Positions 14,132 to 19,484 of a stretch of 19,484 nucleotides of DNA are shown here, piece after piece. A model generated the notes under the pieces. The model was not told the DNA's origin and made no database searches. It saw only the letters and a list, made by a program, of their open reading frames with translations. Numbering within the stretch: position 1 is the first letter of the stretch; each line of letters begins with the position of its first letter. This stretch comes from Candidatus Nomurabacteria bacterium (GTDB lineage: Bacteria; Patescibacteriota; Minisyncoccia; Phycocordibacterales; UBA9973). Where the stretch lies: NCBI GenBank assembly GCA_943359425.1, contig CALRHN010000005.1, positions 366 to 19,849 on the forward strand. The letters run 5' to 3'. The position numbers were made by a program, and so were the translations under genes.

Positions 14132-14779
14132 ATGTTTACCATTGACGCAAAAGCGCGCGGGACTACTCTCGCAGAAGATCGAACCAACGGCGAATTGCCG
14201 GCTGTTTTTTATGGCGCAGGCAAGACTTCGACTCCTATTACCGTATCTCTGAAGGATTTCTTAAAGATCTGGAAAGAAGCAGGGGAATCGACTGCCATCA
14301 CACTCAAGAGTGGCGGCGAATCTCTCGATGTCATGATTCATGACGTTCAGATCGACCCTGTCCGCGGAACTCCGCTTCACGCAGACTTCCTCGTCATCGA
14401 TGCGACGAAAGCCATCCGCGTCAGCGTCCCTCTCGAATTCACCGGCCTCTCTGCTATGGTCAAAGGTGGTCTCGGATCCCTCGTCAAAGTCATGCACGAG
14501 CTCGAAATCGAAGCATTGCCGAAAGAATTGCCGCACTCTATCATCGTCGACACATCGGCCCTCGAAACGCTCCACAGTCAGATCCTCGTCGAGAGCCTCC
14601 CGATTCCGAAAGGTGTCACCGTTATCTCCAAGGGCTCCGATGTCGTTGCCGCTATCGCCGAAATGAAAGAAGAAGTCGAAGAAGTTGCCGCTCCTGTCGA
14701 TCTCTCCGCTATTGAAGTCGAGAAGAAAGGCAAGAAAGAAGAGGAAGGCGCCGCTCCGGCCGAAGAAGAAAAGAAATAA
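14132..14779 (+). CDS. rplY: Ribosomal protein bL25, long CTC/TL5 form
   Basis: Large-subunit protein that binds 5S rRNA. The 215 residues make it the long (CTC/TL5) form: an N-terminal L25 domain (about 1-90, with GELPAVFYGAGK and the FLVIDATKAIRVSVPLEF strand pair) followed by the TL5 beta domain (LEIEALPKELPHSIIVD and PIPKGVTVISKGSDVVAAI). It ends with a charged low-complexity tail alternating Glu/Ala and Lys (KKGKKEEEGAAPAEEEKK). The strong promoter and the perfect terminator just after the stop show a single-gene transcript. The ATG at 14132 is fixed by the promoter. The protein is dispensable in some bacteria but common in this type of genome. Confidence 0.95.
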   Translation: MFTIDAKARGTTLAEDRTNGELPAVFYGAGKTSTPITVSLKDFLKIWKEAGESTAITLKSGGESLDVMIHDVQIDPVRGTPLHADFLVIDATKAIRVSVPLEFTGLSAMVKGGLGSLVKVMHELEIEALPKELPHSIIVDTSALETLHSQILVESLPIPKGVTVISKGSDVVAAIAEMKEEVEEVAAPVDLSAIEVEKKGKKEEEGAAPAEEEKK

Positions 14780-14789
14780 ATCCATGCTC

Positions 14790-14817
14790 AAAAAGCCCCC
14801 GCTCTGGGGGCTTTTTT
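14790..14817 (+). terminator. Rho-independent terminator after rplY
   Basis: An 11-bp perfect stem, arms AAAAAGCCCCC and GGGGGCTTTTT, with loop GCTCT and a T run continuing to 14817. It starts about 10 nt after the rplY stop. Confidence 0.92.
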
Positions 14818-14851
14818 CTTTGTAAGATTGCGGAGCGAGCTGCGGCGTATA

Positions 14852-14860
14852 TGATATAAT
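14852..14860 (+). promoter_or_regulatory. Extended -10 promoter of the secreted transglycosylase gene, leaderless type
   Basis: TGA-TATAAT (hexamer 14855-14860), then 7 nt and the ATG at 14868. The upstream in-frame ATG at 14859 lies inside the -10 box and so cannot be on the transcript, which decides the start. Confidence 0.72.
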
Positions 14861-14867
14861 GATACAC

Positions 14868-16232
14868 ATGCTAAAAAAGGCTCTTGCGCTCTTTGTCGTT
14901 GCCCTTGCAATCTCGGGCGGCATTTTCGTATCGCATGCTCGTGCCGACTTTGACTGCCTCACTCTCACGCCAACCTCGAGCCAGGACCAGAAGAATTTCT
15001 GCCAAGGCGAGCTCAACGACCTCAACCAGCAGCTTGCCGACCTCAACGCTCAGCTTCTCGAACAGCAGAAGCAGACTGGTACGATCAAGGGCGATATCAC
15101 CGCGCTCACTACGCAGATTCAGGCTCTGAAGACGAAGATCAAGGCCCGCTCTGTCGCCATTGCCCAGCTCAAAGTCGATATTACTGATAAAGTTTCCAAG
15201 ATCGAAACGCTTTCGCAGAAACTCGATCGTGAACACGAATCCCTCGCCCAGCTCTTGCGCAAGACGAATCAAATGGATGCGACACCGACTATGTATTTTA
15301 TGCTCGCCGATTCTTCGCTCTCCGATTTCTACAAAGACGCCGACTCATTCGCCACTATCAACGAATCCATAAAGCAGTCCGCCGACCAAGTCCGTGGCAC
15401 GAAGAGTGAAACTGAAACGGAGAAAAAGAATCTCGAGACGAAACGGAACCAAGAGCTCGATGCCAAAGCAGAACTCGAGAGTGCTCAACAGCAGTTCGCG
15501 AAAACCCAAGCCGACAAGAAACAGCTCCTCACGATCAGTACGCAAAAAGAAAGCGCGTACAAACAGCTCGCCGCAGAGAAAAAAGCGCGCGCCGACAAGA
15601 TTCGCGCCGCACTCTTCAACCTTGCCGGCGGATCAAAAGCCATTCCGTTCGGTGATGCATATCAGTTCGCAAAACAGGCGCAGGGGAAGACCGGCGTTGC
15701 ACCGGCATTCCTGCTCGCCATCCTCACGCAGGAAACCAATCTCGGCGGTAATGTCGGCAAATGTTATCTCACGAATACCGACACCGGAGCTGGTTTCAAC
15801 ATCGATACGAAGGCGACATTCCCGAATGTGATGAAGCCCTCTCGTGATATACAACCGTTTCTCCAAATAACGAGCAGTCTCGGATTCAATCCGTCCACGA
15901 CGGTCGTCTCATGCCCGATCAAAGGCGTCGCAGGCTATGGCGGCGGCATGGGTCCTGCGCAGTTCATCGCCTCGACATGGAAGATCATAGAATCGAGGGT
16001 CGCATCGCTCCTCGGCGTCGGCGCTCCGAATCCATGGGAGCCGCGTGATGCATTCATGGCCTCCGCCCTGTATCTCTCTGATCTGGGCGCATCGGGCACG
16101 AGTTATTCTTCCCAGATACGTGCAGCCTGTAAATACTATGGCACCGGCGGCTCGAATTGCTCCTATGGCCGCAGCGTCATGGGTCTGATGTCGAGGATTC
16201 AGAGCAGTCAGATCGATCCGCTCGAGAACTAA
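14868..16232 (+). CDS. Secreted coiled-coil protein with MltB-like lytic transglycosylase domain
   Basis: Exported peptidoglycan enzyme of 454 residues. A Sec signal peptide (LKKALALFVVALAISGG core, likely cut after Ala26 in HARA/D) is followed by a long coiled coil (about 40-235) of the kind that regulates PcsB/CwlO-type hydrolases through FtsX. The C-terminal domain (about 250-454) is transglycosylase-like: AFLLAILTQETNLGG with the probable catalytic Glu at about residue 289, then GYGGGMGPAQFIASTW and NPWEPRDAFMASALYL, which match the SLT_2/MltB signature. The domain order (coiled coil then transglycosylase) suggests a hydrolase held inactive until a partner moves the coil, an inference from the PcsB/CwlO model. 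A start at 14859 is rejected because it overlaps the promoter. No terminator separates it from rpmE, but rpmE has its own promoter. Confidence 0.88.
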   Translation: MLKKALALFVVALAISGGIFVSHARADFDCLTLTPTSSQDQKNFCQGELNDLNQQLADLNAQLLEQQKQTGTIKGDITALTTQIQALKTKIKARSVAIAQLKVDITDKVSKIETLSQKLDREHESLAQLLRKTNQMDATPTMYFMLADSSLSDFYKDADSFATINESIKQSADQVRGTKSETETEKKNLETKRNQELDAKAELESAQQQFAKTQADKKQLLTISTQKESAYKQLAAEKKARADKIRAALFNLAGGSKAIPFGDAYQFAKQAQGKTGVAPAFLLAILTQETNLGGNVGKCYLTNTDTGAGFNIDTKATFPNVMKPSRDIQPFLQITSSLGFNPSTTVVSCPIKGVAGYGGGMGPAQFIASTWKIIESRVASLLGVGAPNPWEPRDAFMASALYLSDLGASGTSYSSQIRAACKYYGTGGSNCSYGRSVMGLMSRIQSSQIDPLEN

Positions 16233-16242
16233 AAAAGGGTAT

Positions 16243-16271
16243 TTGACGGATACGTCTTTATTTGCTAAAGT
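16243..16271 (+). promoter_or_regulatory. Sigma-70-type promoter of rpmE
   Basis: TTGACG (16243-16248), a 17-nt spacer containing the extended element TGC, and TAAAGT (16266-16271). The ATG is 9 nt beyond the -10 box, so the leader would be about 2-3 nt. Confidence 0.75.
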
Positions 16272-16280
16272 ACTCCTGTT

Positions 16281-16511
16281 ATGAAAACAGCCATTCACCC
16301 GAAATATTTCCCAAAAGCCAAAGTCACCTGCGCCTGCGGTGCGGAATTCGTCGTCGGTTCTACCGTCGAGTCTTTTGCCGTTGAAATCTGCAGCCAGTGC
16401 CATCCGTTCTATACCGGTAACGAAAAGGTCCTCGACACTGCCGGACGCGTTGATCGCTTCAAGAAGCGCCGCGAGGCAGGCAAGGCTGCACCAACAAAGA
16501 AGTCTAAATAA
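16281..16511 (+). CDS. rpmE: Ribosomal protein bL31, zinc-binding form
   Basis: Large-subunit protein of 76 residues in the bridge between subunits. It begins MKTAIHPKYFPKAKVTCACG and carries the four zinc cysteines of the C+ type: Cys17, Cys19, Cys37 and Cys40 (EICSQCHPFYTG). The GRVDRFKKR block is typical, and the basic tail ends in Lys-rich KKSK. It is a single-gene transcript between its own promoter and a perfect terminator. The zinc-bearing form is the one replaced by a cysteine-less paralogue under zinc shortage in other bacteria; no paralogue is in the window. Confidence 0.97.
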   Translation: MKTAIHPKYFPKAKVTCACGAEFVVGSTVESFAVEICSQCHPFYTGNEKVLDTAGRVDRFKKRREAGKAAPTKKSK

Positions 16512-16519
16512 CGATCTTG

Positions 16520-16556
16520 AAGCACAAAATCGCCGTGAGGCGATTTTGTGCTTTTT
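16520..16556 (+). terminator. Rho-independent terminator after rpmE
   Basis: A perfect 15-bp stem, left arm AAGCACAAAATCGCC (16520-16534), loop GTGA, right arm 16539-16553, ending in five T. It lies 8 nt after the rpmE stop. Confidence 0.93.
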
Positions 16557-16562
16557 GCGTAT

Positions 16563-16591
16563 TTGACCTATAATTTGTTTGGAATTTTACT
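16563..16591 (+). promoter_or_regulatory. Possible prfA promoter
   Basis: Two readings are possible. TTGACC (16563-16568), 17 nt and TTTACT (16586-16591) gives a leader of about 28 nt made mostly of the heptamer array. Alternatively TATAAT at 16569-16574 is the -10 box with no clear -35. The perfect terminator just upstream means a promoter is needed here. Confidence 0.5.
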
Positions 16592-16623
16592 AGAACCTAG
16601 CTACTAGAAACTAGAACCTGTCT
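16589..16623 (+). repeat. Heptanucleotide tandem array before prfA
   Basis: Five 7-nt units run from 16589 to 16623: ACTAGAA, CCTAGCT, ACTAGAA, ACTAGAA, CCTGTCT. Two bases then separate the array from the prfA ATG. The CTAG core recurs in register, and the TAG it contains falls in each reading frame in turn. It resembles the array before atpB at 19403-19437. Confidence 0.75.
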
Positions 16624-16625
16624 TT

Positions 16626-17606
16626 ATGTCACTCATCGACCGACTGGGAGAATTGAAAAAGAATCATCAGACCTCATATCTCGCCGAGAGCTATGAGCGA
16701 CTTTTGCGCGAGGAAGAAGAGATCCGCAAGATGCTCGAAGGCGACGGCACGCTCCACGATCTCGCCGCCGAAGAATTGAGCCGCCTTCAGACGGAAAAGG
16801 AAACGATCGAGAAACAGATCGCGACGATTGAAGAATCCGAGAAAGAAGAAGAGGAATTTCCGAATGAGATAATCCTCGAAGTTCGCGCCGGTGCGGGCGG
16901 GGACGAGGCATCGCTCTTCGCATGGGAACTCGCCCACATGTACGAACTGTATTGCGAGGGCATGAAATGGTCATGGAAGACGAACTACGAATCGAAGAAC
17001 GAAGTCGGCGGATACAAAGAAGCGTCCTTCGAGATCAAGGGCAAGGATTGCTATCGCAAGCTCCGCTATGAGACCGGCGTTCATCGCGTCCAGCGTATTC
17101 CCGCCACGGAGAAGAACGGTCGCATCCATACCTCGACGGCATCCGTCGCCATTCTGCCCATCCGCAAGAAAGTGAACTTCGTCATCAATCCCGCCGACCT
17201 CGACATGGAATATTCGCGCTCCGGCGGCGCAGGCGGACAGAACGTGAACAAAGTCGAGACGGCAGTGCGTCTCATCCACAAGCCGACGGGCATCGATGTC
17301 CGTTCTACGAGCGAACGCAGCCAGCTCGCGAACCGTGAGAAGGCCATGATGATTCTGACGGCGAAACTCCAGCAGATGAAGGAAGAAGAAGAGGCCAAGA
17401 AATATTCCGCTGACCGCAAAGGTCAGATCGGCACGGCAGACCGCAGTGAGAAGATCCGCACGTACAATTTCCCGCAAGACCGCGTCACAGATCACCGAAT
17501 CCGCCAGTCATGGTCTAACATTCCGGGAATCATGGAAGGCAAGATCGAGAAGATGATTTCCGCGCTGGCTCTAGGTACGGTTGGGGAGGCTGGAGAAGAA
17601 GAGTAA
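16626..17606 (+). CDS. prfA: Peptide chain release factor 1
   Basis: Class I release factor that ends translation at UAA and UAG. The 326 residues show the GAGGDEASLFAWELA block (near 88-102), the stop-codon reading tripeptide Pro-Ala-Thr (159-161, in VHRVQRIPATEKNG) that marks RF1 rather than RF2 (SPF), and the catalytic GGQ (203-205, in SGGAGGQNVNKVETA). It is about 30 residues shorter than E. coli RF1, mainly at the N-terminus, while the domains that contact the ribosome are intact. Its presence means UAG is expected to be read as stop in this organism, which bears on the broken gene at 13292. The ATG is preceded by a heptamer array rather than a Shine-Dalgarno site. Confidence 0.97.
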   Translation: MSLIDRLGELKKNHQTSYLAESYERLLREEEEIRKMLEGDGTLHDLAAEELSRLQTEKETIEKQIATIEESEKEEEEFPNEIILEVRAGAGGDEASLFAWELAHMYELYCEGMKWSWKTNYESKNEVGGYKEASFEIKGKDCYRKLRYETGVHRVQRIPATEKNGRIHTSTASVAILPIRKKVNFVINPADLDMEYSRSGGAGGQNVNKVETAVRLIHKPTGIDVRSTSERSQLANREKAMMILTAKLQQMKEEEEAKKYSADRKGQIGTADRSEKIRTYNFPQDRVTDHRIRQSWSNIPGIMEGKIEKMISALALGTVGEAGEEE

Positions 17607-17622
17607 TTCACCACTGTTTTGC

Positions 17623-17651
17623 TTGCATTTAGAAAGAGAGAGAGCTACACT
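17623..17651 (+). promoter_or_regulatory. Promoter of putative RNA gene 1
   Basis: TTGCAT (17623-17628), a 17-nt spacer and TACACT (17646-17651). The -35 box and spacer length are identical to those of the second RNA unit at 17954, where the shared stretch is CTTGCATTTA. Confidence 0.65.
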
Positions 17652-17658
17652 CTTACCC

Positions 17659-17936
17659 AAGTGTAAAAGCTGTATACGCCCGCAACCCACGAGAACCCGT
17701 GGACCAGTTGTCAGTACAAGCGTTAACCTGCGAAACTTCTTTCCTCATGAAACAGATCATGAACAAGGGTTCGGCAAACTTCGTTTTGTCGGCTTAAGTA
17801 AGAACGGGTGCTAAACAGCCCTTCAGCAAGGCTACAAACATTCACCAAAACCCTCTACCGCTCAAGTATCAGCATTTCTTTCCCCCAAGGGTTAAAATAA
17901 AAAAATCAGGGCCTTGAGCAGTCCTGATTTTTTTTT
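17659..17936 (+). ncRNA. Putative structured RNA 1, family unknown
   Basis: Follows a sigma-70-type promoter and ends at a rho-independent terminator, with no credible protein frame. The approximately 278-nt transcript contains local hairpins: CCACG/CGTGG (loop AGAACC), the palindromic pair TCATGA/TCATGA (loop AACAGA), and a 7-bp stem CGGCAAA/TTTGTCG closed around a UUCG-containing loop, then CCTT/AAGG. I found no RNase P core (GGAAAGUCC), no SRP GGAAG/AGCAG motif and no tmRNA acceptor or T-arm. The 5' end is estimated from the promoter. It could alternatively be the untranslated tail of prfA plus an unrelated hairpin series. Confidence 0.55.
17897..17936 (+). terminator. Rho-independent terminator of RNA unit 1
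   Basis: Stem with arms AAAAATCAGG (17901-17910) and CCTGATTTTT (17923-17932), extended by more A/T pairs, a 12-nt loop and a T run to 17936. The A-rich left arm makes it potentially bidirectional. Confidence 0.88.
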
Positions 17937-17953
17937 ATTCCTCCTAAAATCTC

Positions 17954-17982
17954 TTGCATTTACAAGCCTGAAAGAGTAGTAT
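17954..17982 (+). promoter_or_regulatory. Promoter of putative RNA gene 2
   Basis: TTGCAT (17954-17959), a 17-nt spacer and TAGTAT (17977-17982). It starts less than 20 nt after the previous terminator. Confidence 0.65.
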
Positions 17983-17988
17983 CAAAAA

Positions 17989-18357
17989 CGAATCAAACCG
18001 ACGGATCTACTCCTCTCTGTCGTTGCTGGCCTGGTTTAACAGAACACCGGAAGCATTTAATGAGGTTCATTATGTAAACCCCAAAATTTTATTTAATGAA
18101 ATTAAAATTTTGTTTTACAACGAGGGGTTCACCATGCCCTAAATGAGAAGGCTTACGTTCTCGGAAGCAAGGAAATTGCTTCCCAAAAGTTAAGCACCAA
18201 CACACCACACTGTTTTAATTAGAGCCTCCAGAAAGGCCACGGGAAAAACTTTAGTTTAAATACGTACGAGATTACGCAAACTATCGAACCGTGAATGTCA
18301 TTACAGCCACAGGAAAACATCACTCAAATATTTGTGGTGTCCCTGTGGCTTTTTTTT
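17989..18357 (+). ncRNA. Putative structured RNA 2, family unknown
   Basis: An approximately 370-nt unit between promoter and terminator with a chain of clear stems: CGACGGA/TCTGTCG (one G-U pair), CTGGT/ACCGG, AATGA/TCATT, and a perfect 10-bp stem CAAAATTTTA/TAAAATTTTG (18082-18112) enclosed by AACCCC/GGGGTT. These are followed by GAGAA/TTCTC and a perfect 8-bp stem GGAAGCAA/TTGCTTCC with loop GGAAA (18163-18183). Length is like RNase P RNA or tmRNA, but the conserved cores of both are missing on either strand. No open frame here has coding character. The 5' end is estimated from the promoter. Confidence 0.6.
18305..18357 (+). terminator. Rho-independent terminator of RNA unit 2
   Basis: A 9-bp stem AGCCACAGG/CCTGTGGCT carries a second 7-bp inner stem ACATCAC/GTGGTGT and is followed by eight T. 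Confidence 0.92.
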
Positions 18358-18378
18358 ACCCAAAATGGGGAAAACTGC

Positions 18379-18407
18379 TTGCCTTTTTTACACCATTATG
18401 CTAGACT
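18379..18407 (+). promoter_or_regulatory. Promoter of the RRM protein gene
   Basis: TTGCCT (18379-18384), a 17-nt spacer ending in the extended element TGC, and TAGACT (18402-18407). It predicts a start near 18414 and therefore a leader of about 146 nt. Confidence 0.65.
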
Positions 18408-18413
18408 CTTGTC

Positions 18414-18559
18414 CAGTAGTTTCCTTTGTTTTTGTTTCCACGGTCTCGTTGCGTTAAAACATTGAGCGGTGCGAATAGAAATGTAACGGCGATTACGTTA
18501 TTATTTATTTTTCGCGGATCGGTATTTTTAGTAACGTTCCGCGGAGCACAGTGTCATTT
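18414..18559 (+). promoter_or_regulatory. Long structured 5' leader of the RRM protein mRNA
   Basis: Unlike other genes here, the promoter is far from the start. The last part forms a stem at 18513-18543: CGCGGA/TCCGCG, then CG/CG and TA/TA separated by single mismatches, with a TTTTTAG loop. The right arm runs into GGAG (18543-18546), the only Shine-Dalgarno-like site, so folding would partly hide it. This resembles cold-shock mRNA leaders in layout; regulation is inferred. Confidence 0.45.
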
Positions 18560-18895
18560 ATGGCAAAGAAGTTGTATGTCGGTGGCTTGCCTTACAGCAC
18601 CACAGACGAAGAGCTCAAAGAGCACTTCGCACAAGCAGGCGCAGTTGAGTCTGCGACTATTATCATGGACAAGATGTCCGGCCGTTCCAAAGGTTTTGGA
18701 TTCGTCGAGATGTCATCCGATGAGGAAGCGCAGAACGCTATCTCAATGTTTAACGGCAAGGACTTTGGCGGCCGCAATCTTACGGTCAACGAAGCTCGTC
18801 CTATGGAAGATCGCCCAAAGCGTTCTTTCGATCGCGGCGGTTCATCTGGACGCGGCGGTATGGGCGGCGGATTCGGAGGCGGCAATCGCTACTAA
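18560..18895 (+). CDS. RRM-domain RNA-binding protein with glycine-rich tail
   Basis: Small single-RRM protein of 111 residues, like the Rbp proteins of cyanobacteria that bind RNA and are often cold-induced. RNP2 is KLYVGGLPY (4-12) and RNP1 is KGFGFVEM. Between them lies the usual VESATIIMDKMSGRSKG helix-strand segment. The tail is an RGG-type sequence (RGGSSGRGGMGGGFGGG) typical of proteins that chaperone RNA. I chose ATG 18560, which gives the usual MAKKLYVGG start; a GTG at 18551 would add three residues (MSF) but sits only 4 nt from GGAG. The gene has its own promoter and a strong terminator, and converges on the tRNA gene. Confidence 0.93.
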   Translation: MAKKLYVGGLPYSTTDEELKEHFAQAGAVESATIIMDKMSGRSKGFGFVEMSSDEEAQNAISMFNGKDFGGRNLTVNEARPMEDRPKRSFDRGGSSGRGGMGGGFGGGNRY

Positions 18896-18910
18896 TCAAG
18901 CTCTCAAAAA

Positions 18911-18948
18911 CAAAAAACACCCCATTTCCGGGGTGTTTTTTGTTTGCG
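18911..18948. terminator. Bidirectional terminator between RRM gene and tRNA-Ile
   Basis: A 13-bp stem (18911-18923 with 18930-18942, core ACACCCC/GGGGTGT) has A runs on the left and T runs on the right, so it works for the plus-strand RRM gene and for the minus-strand tRNA. Confidence 0.92.
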
Positions 18949-18955
18949 AAGTTTT

Positions 18956-19030
18956 TGGTGCGTGTGGAAAGAATCGAACTTTCGACCTCTGTCTTATCAG
19001 GACAGCGTTCTACCACTGAACTACACACGC
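18956..19030 (-). tRNA. tRNA-Ile (anticodon GAU), CCA encoded
   Basis: The minus strand folds into a 75-nt tRNA: acceptor GCGTGTG/CACACGC, D-arm GTTC/GAAC with loop AGTGGTA, anticodon arm CTGTC/GACAG with loop CTGATAA, variable loop AGGTC, T-arm GAAAG/CTTTC with loop TTCGATT, discriminator A and genomic CCA. The anticodon GAT reads isoleucine codons ATC/ATT, the most used Ile codons here. All stems are perfect. Confidence 0.96.
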
Positions 19031-19054
19031 AATGTGGTCTTGAGAACAGGTATG

Positions 19055-19082
19055 AATATAGCAGATAAGGGCTTTTTTTCAA
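19055..19082 (-). promoter_or_regulatory. Promoter of tRNA-Ile
   Basis: On the minus strand TTGAAA (19082-19077), a 16-nt spacer ending in TGC, and TATATT (19060-19055), about 25 nt upstream of the mature tRNA end. Confidence 0.7.
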
Positions 19083-19093
19083 AATTTCAGGAT

Positions 19094-19122
19094 TTGTATT
19101 TTCGTCCGATTTCTTATATACT
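19094..19122 (+). promoter_or_regulatory. Promoter of the ATP synthase operon
   Basis: TTGTAT (19094-19099), a 17-nt spacer and TATACT (19117-19122), divergent from the tRNA promoter. The leader of about 43 nt holds GGAGG (19136-19140), too far (31 nt) from the ATG for a normal ribosome site. A small hairpin lies between them: GG-CAAAC/GTTTG-CC, 19139-19158, with one mismatch. Confidence 0.68.
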
Positions 19123-19171
19123 CTCGCTATCGCCTGGAGGCCAAACTAACGTTTGACCCCTTTTGGTATAT

Positions 19172-19414
19172 ATGTCCGATGCATTAAAAATATTTTTCAG
19201 AGTCTCGACCTGGGTGGCGATTCCCATCATCATTTCCCTCATCGCGGGCAAATGGCTCGACGCGCAGTTCGGCACATCTCCGTGGATATTCCTTACGGCG
19301 ACAGGAGTGGCCTTCATCGTTTCCATCTATGGCATTACGAAAGTGATCAAGGATTATATCCGCTCAATAACTCCCGCGAAGAAAGAATTAGAAGTGCCTC
19401 CTACTAAAGACTAA
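19172..19414 (+). CDS. AtpI/AtpZ-like F1F0-ATPase-associated membrane protein
   Basis: An 80-residue protein with two membrane helices (about 11-30, WVAIPIIISLIAGKWLDA, and 37-58, WIFLTATGVAFIVSIYGI). The GKWLDAQFGTSPW link between them is typical of the AtpZ/ATPase_gene1 family, which lies first in F-type ATP synthase operons and helps ring assembly or Mg/Ca handling. A TTG start at 19163 would add three residues; the ATG is preferred. Its stop codon TAA (19412-19414) falls in the heptamer array, 23 nt before atpB. The tail is charged (KKELEVPPTKD). Confidence 0.82.
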   Translation: MSDALKIFFRVSTWVAIPIIISLIAGKWLDAQFGTSPWIFLTATGVAFIVSIYGITKVIKDYIRSITPAKKELEVPPTKD

Positions 19415-19437
19415 CGACTATAGACTAAAGACTACCC
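19403..19437 (+). repeat. Heptanucleotide tandem array before atpB
   Basis: Five exact 7-nt units abut the atpB ATG: ACTAAAG, ACTAACG, ACTATAG, ACTAAAG, ACTACCC. All begin with ACTA. Units 1-4 carry TAA or TAG, which fall in all three frames because 7 is not a multiple of 3. Unit 2 supplies the stop codon of the upstream gene. Confidence 0.85.
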
Positions 19438-19484
19438 ATGGAAACCATCCAACACGAAAATACGATCTTCGCCGAACCGATCGC
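19438..19484 (+). CDS. atpB: ATP synthase subunit a, 5' end only
   Basis: The first 15 codons read METIQHENTIFAEPI followed by Ala, cut by the window edge. The IFAEPI segment is the usual lead-in to the first membrane helix of F0 subunit a in this kind of bacterium, and position directly after the AtpI/AtpZ-like gene fits the standard atp operon order. The identification rests mainly on context, since only the N-terminus is visible. The ATG directly follows the ACTANNG heptamer array, with no Shine-Dalgarno site. Confidence 0.7.
   Translation, partial: METIQHENTIFAEPI

Noticed and set aside
14859..14867. Upstream in-frame ATG for the secreted transglycosylase
   Set aside because: It lies inside the TATAAT box and so would not be transcribed; the ATG at 14868 gives a clean signal peptide beginning MLKKAL.
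17767..17795. tmRNA-like tag reading GCA AAC TTC GTT TTG TCG GCT TAA (ANFVLSA) in RNA unit 1
   Set aside because: A resume codon GCA and a short Ala-ending frame are suggestive. However, no acceptor stem, T-arm or CCA is found near either end of the unit, the tag does not end in the usual ALAA, and the frame overlaps a 7-bp hairpin that explains the sequence.
17607..18360. RNase P RNA (rnpB) in the gene-free stretch
   Set aside because: The size of unit 2 fits, but the invariant core GGAAAGUCC and its P4 partner are absent on both strands. A GAGGAAAG on the minus strand near 17740 is not followed by the rest of the core.
18426..19019. 197-codon plus-strand frame across the RRM gene and tRNA
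   Set aside because: It spans the promoter leader, runs through the RRM gene out of frame, the terminator and the antisense of the tRNA; no coding character.
1..19484. CRISPR arrays, insertion sequences, integrase or attachment sites
   Set aside because: I saw no regularly spaced repeats of CRISPR length, no transposase or integrase frame, and no terminal inverted repeats; the tRNA-Ile gene has no copy of its 3' end nearby.

Overview
The window looks like a stretch of chromosome from a Candidate Phyla Radiation (Patescibacteria, probably Parcubacteria-type) bacterium. This rests on compact housekeeping genes, short or overlapping gene junctions, a short RF1, a two-piece transketolase, a carbon core built on glyceraldehyde-3-phosphate dehydrogenase plus pentose-phosphate enzymes, and very few Shine-Dalgarno sites. 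The assignment is by gene style, not by a marker search. TGA is used as a normal stop (for example at 4029-4031 and 6163-6165), so this is not a UGA-recoding lineage.

Layout. 1-2509: end of an unidentified gene, then the endolytic transglycosylase mltG and gatB (amidotransferase subunit), overlapping by one base. 2517-8385: a plus-strand carbon-metabolism block with gap, an AT-rich unknown gene, rpiB (mycobacterial-type active site), a diverged ribulose-phosphate 3-epimerase, and transketolase N-half and C-half with an MFS (UMF1/Atg22-like) transporter wedged between and overlapping both. 8382-10214: a minus-strand unit of a PfkB kinase and two AT-rich coiled-coil unknowns. 10304-14059: plus-strand small DMT/SMR-like membrane protein, FAD-linked oxidase, PRPP synthetase, and an inositol-monophosphatase-family gene broken by one amber codon. 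14132-17606: rplY (bL25), a secreted coiled-coil/MltB-like transglycosylase, rpmE (bL31) and prfA (RF1). 17607-18378: about 770 bases without a credible protein gene, carrying two tandem units that each look like promoter + structured RNA + terminator; I could not match them to a known RNA family. 18379-19030: an RRM RNA-binding protein with a long leader, converging on a tRNA-Ile(GAU). 19094-end: the start of the F-type ATP synthase operon (AtpI/AtpZ-like, then atpB, cut by the window edge).

How it fits together. RpiB, Rpe-like, transketolase and Prs form a route between triose/hexose phosphates, ribose-5-phosphate and PRPP; the PfkB kinase may feed it, though its substrate is unknown. MltG and the MltB-like enzyme act on peptidoglycan; GatB, bL25, bL31, RF1 and tRNA-Ile serve translation.

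The strongest non-gene signals are: (1) heptanucleotide tandem arrays immediately before the atpB and prfA start codons; (2) a class of promoters whose -10 box lies exactly 7 nt before the ATG, predicting leaderless mRNAs, in five genes; (3) the two tandem unassigned RNA units; (4) the single in-frame TAG in an otherwise full-length gene, in a window that itself encodes RF1.
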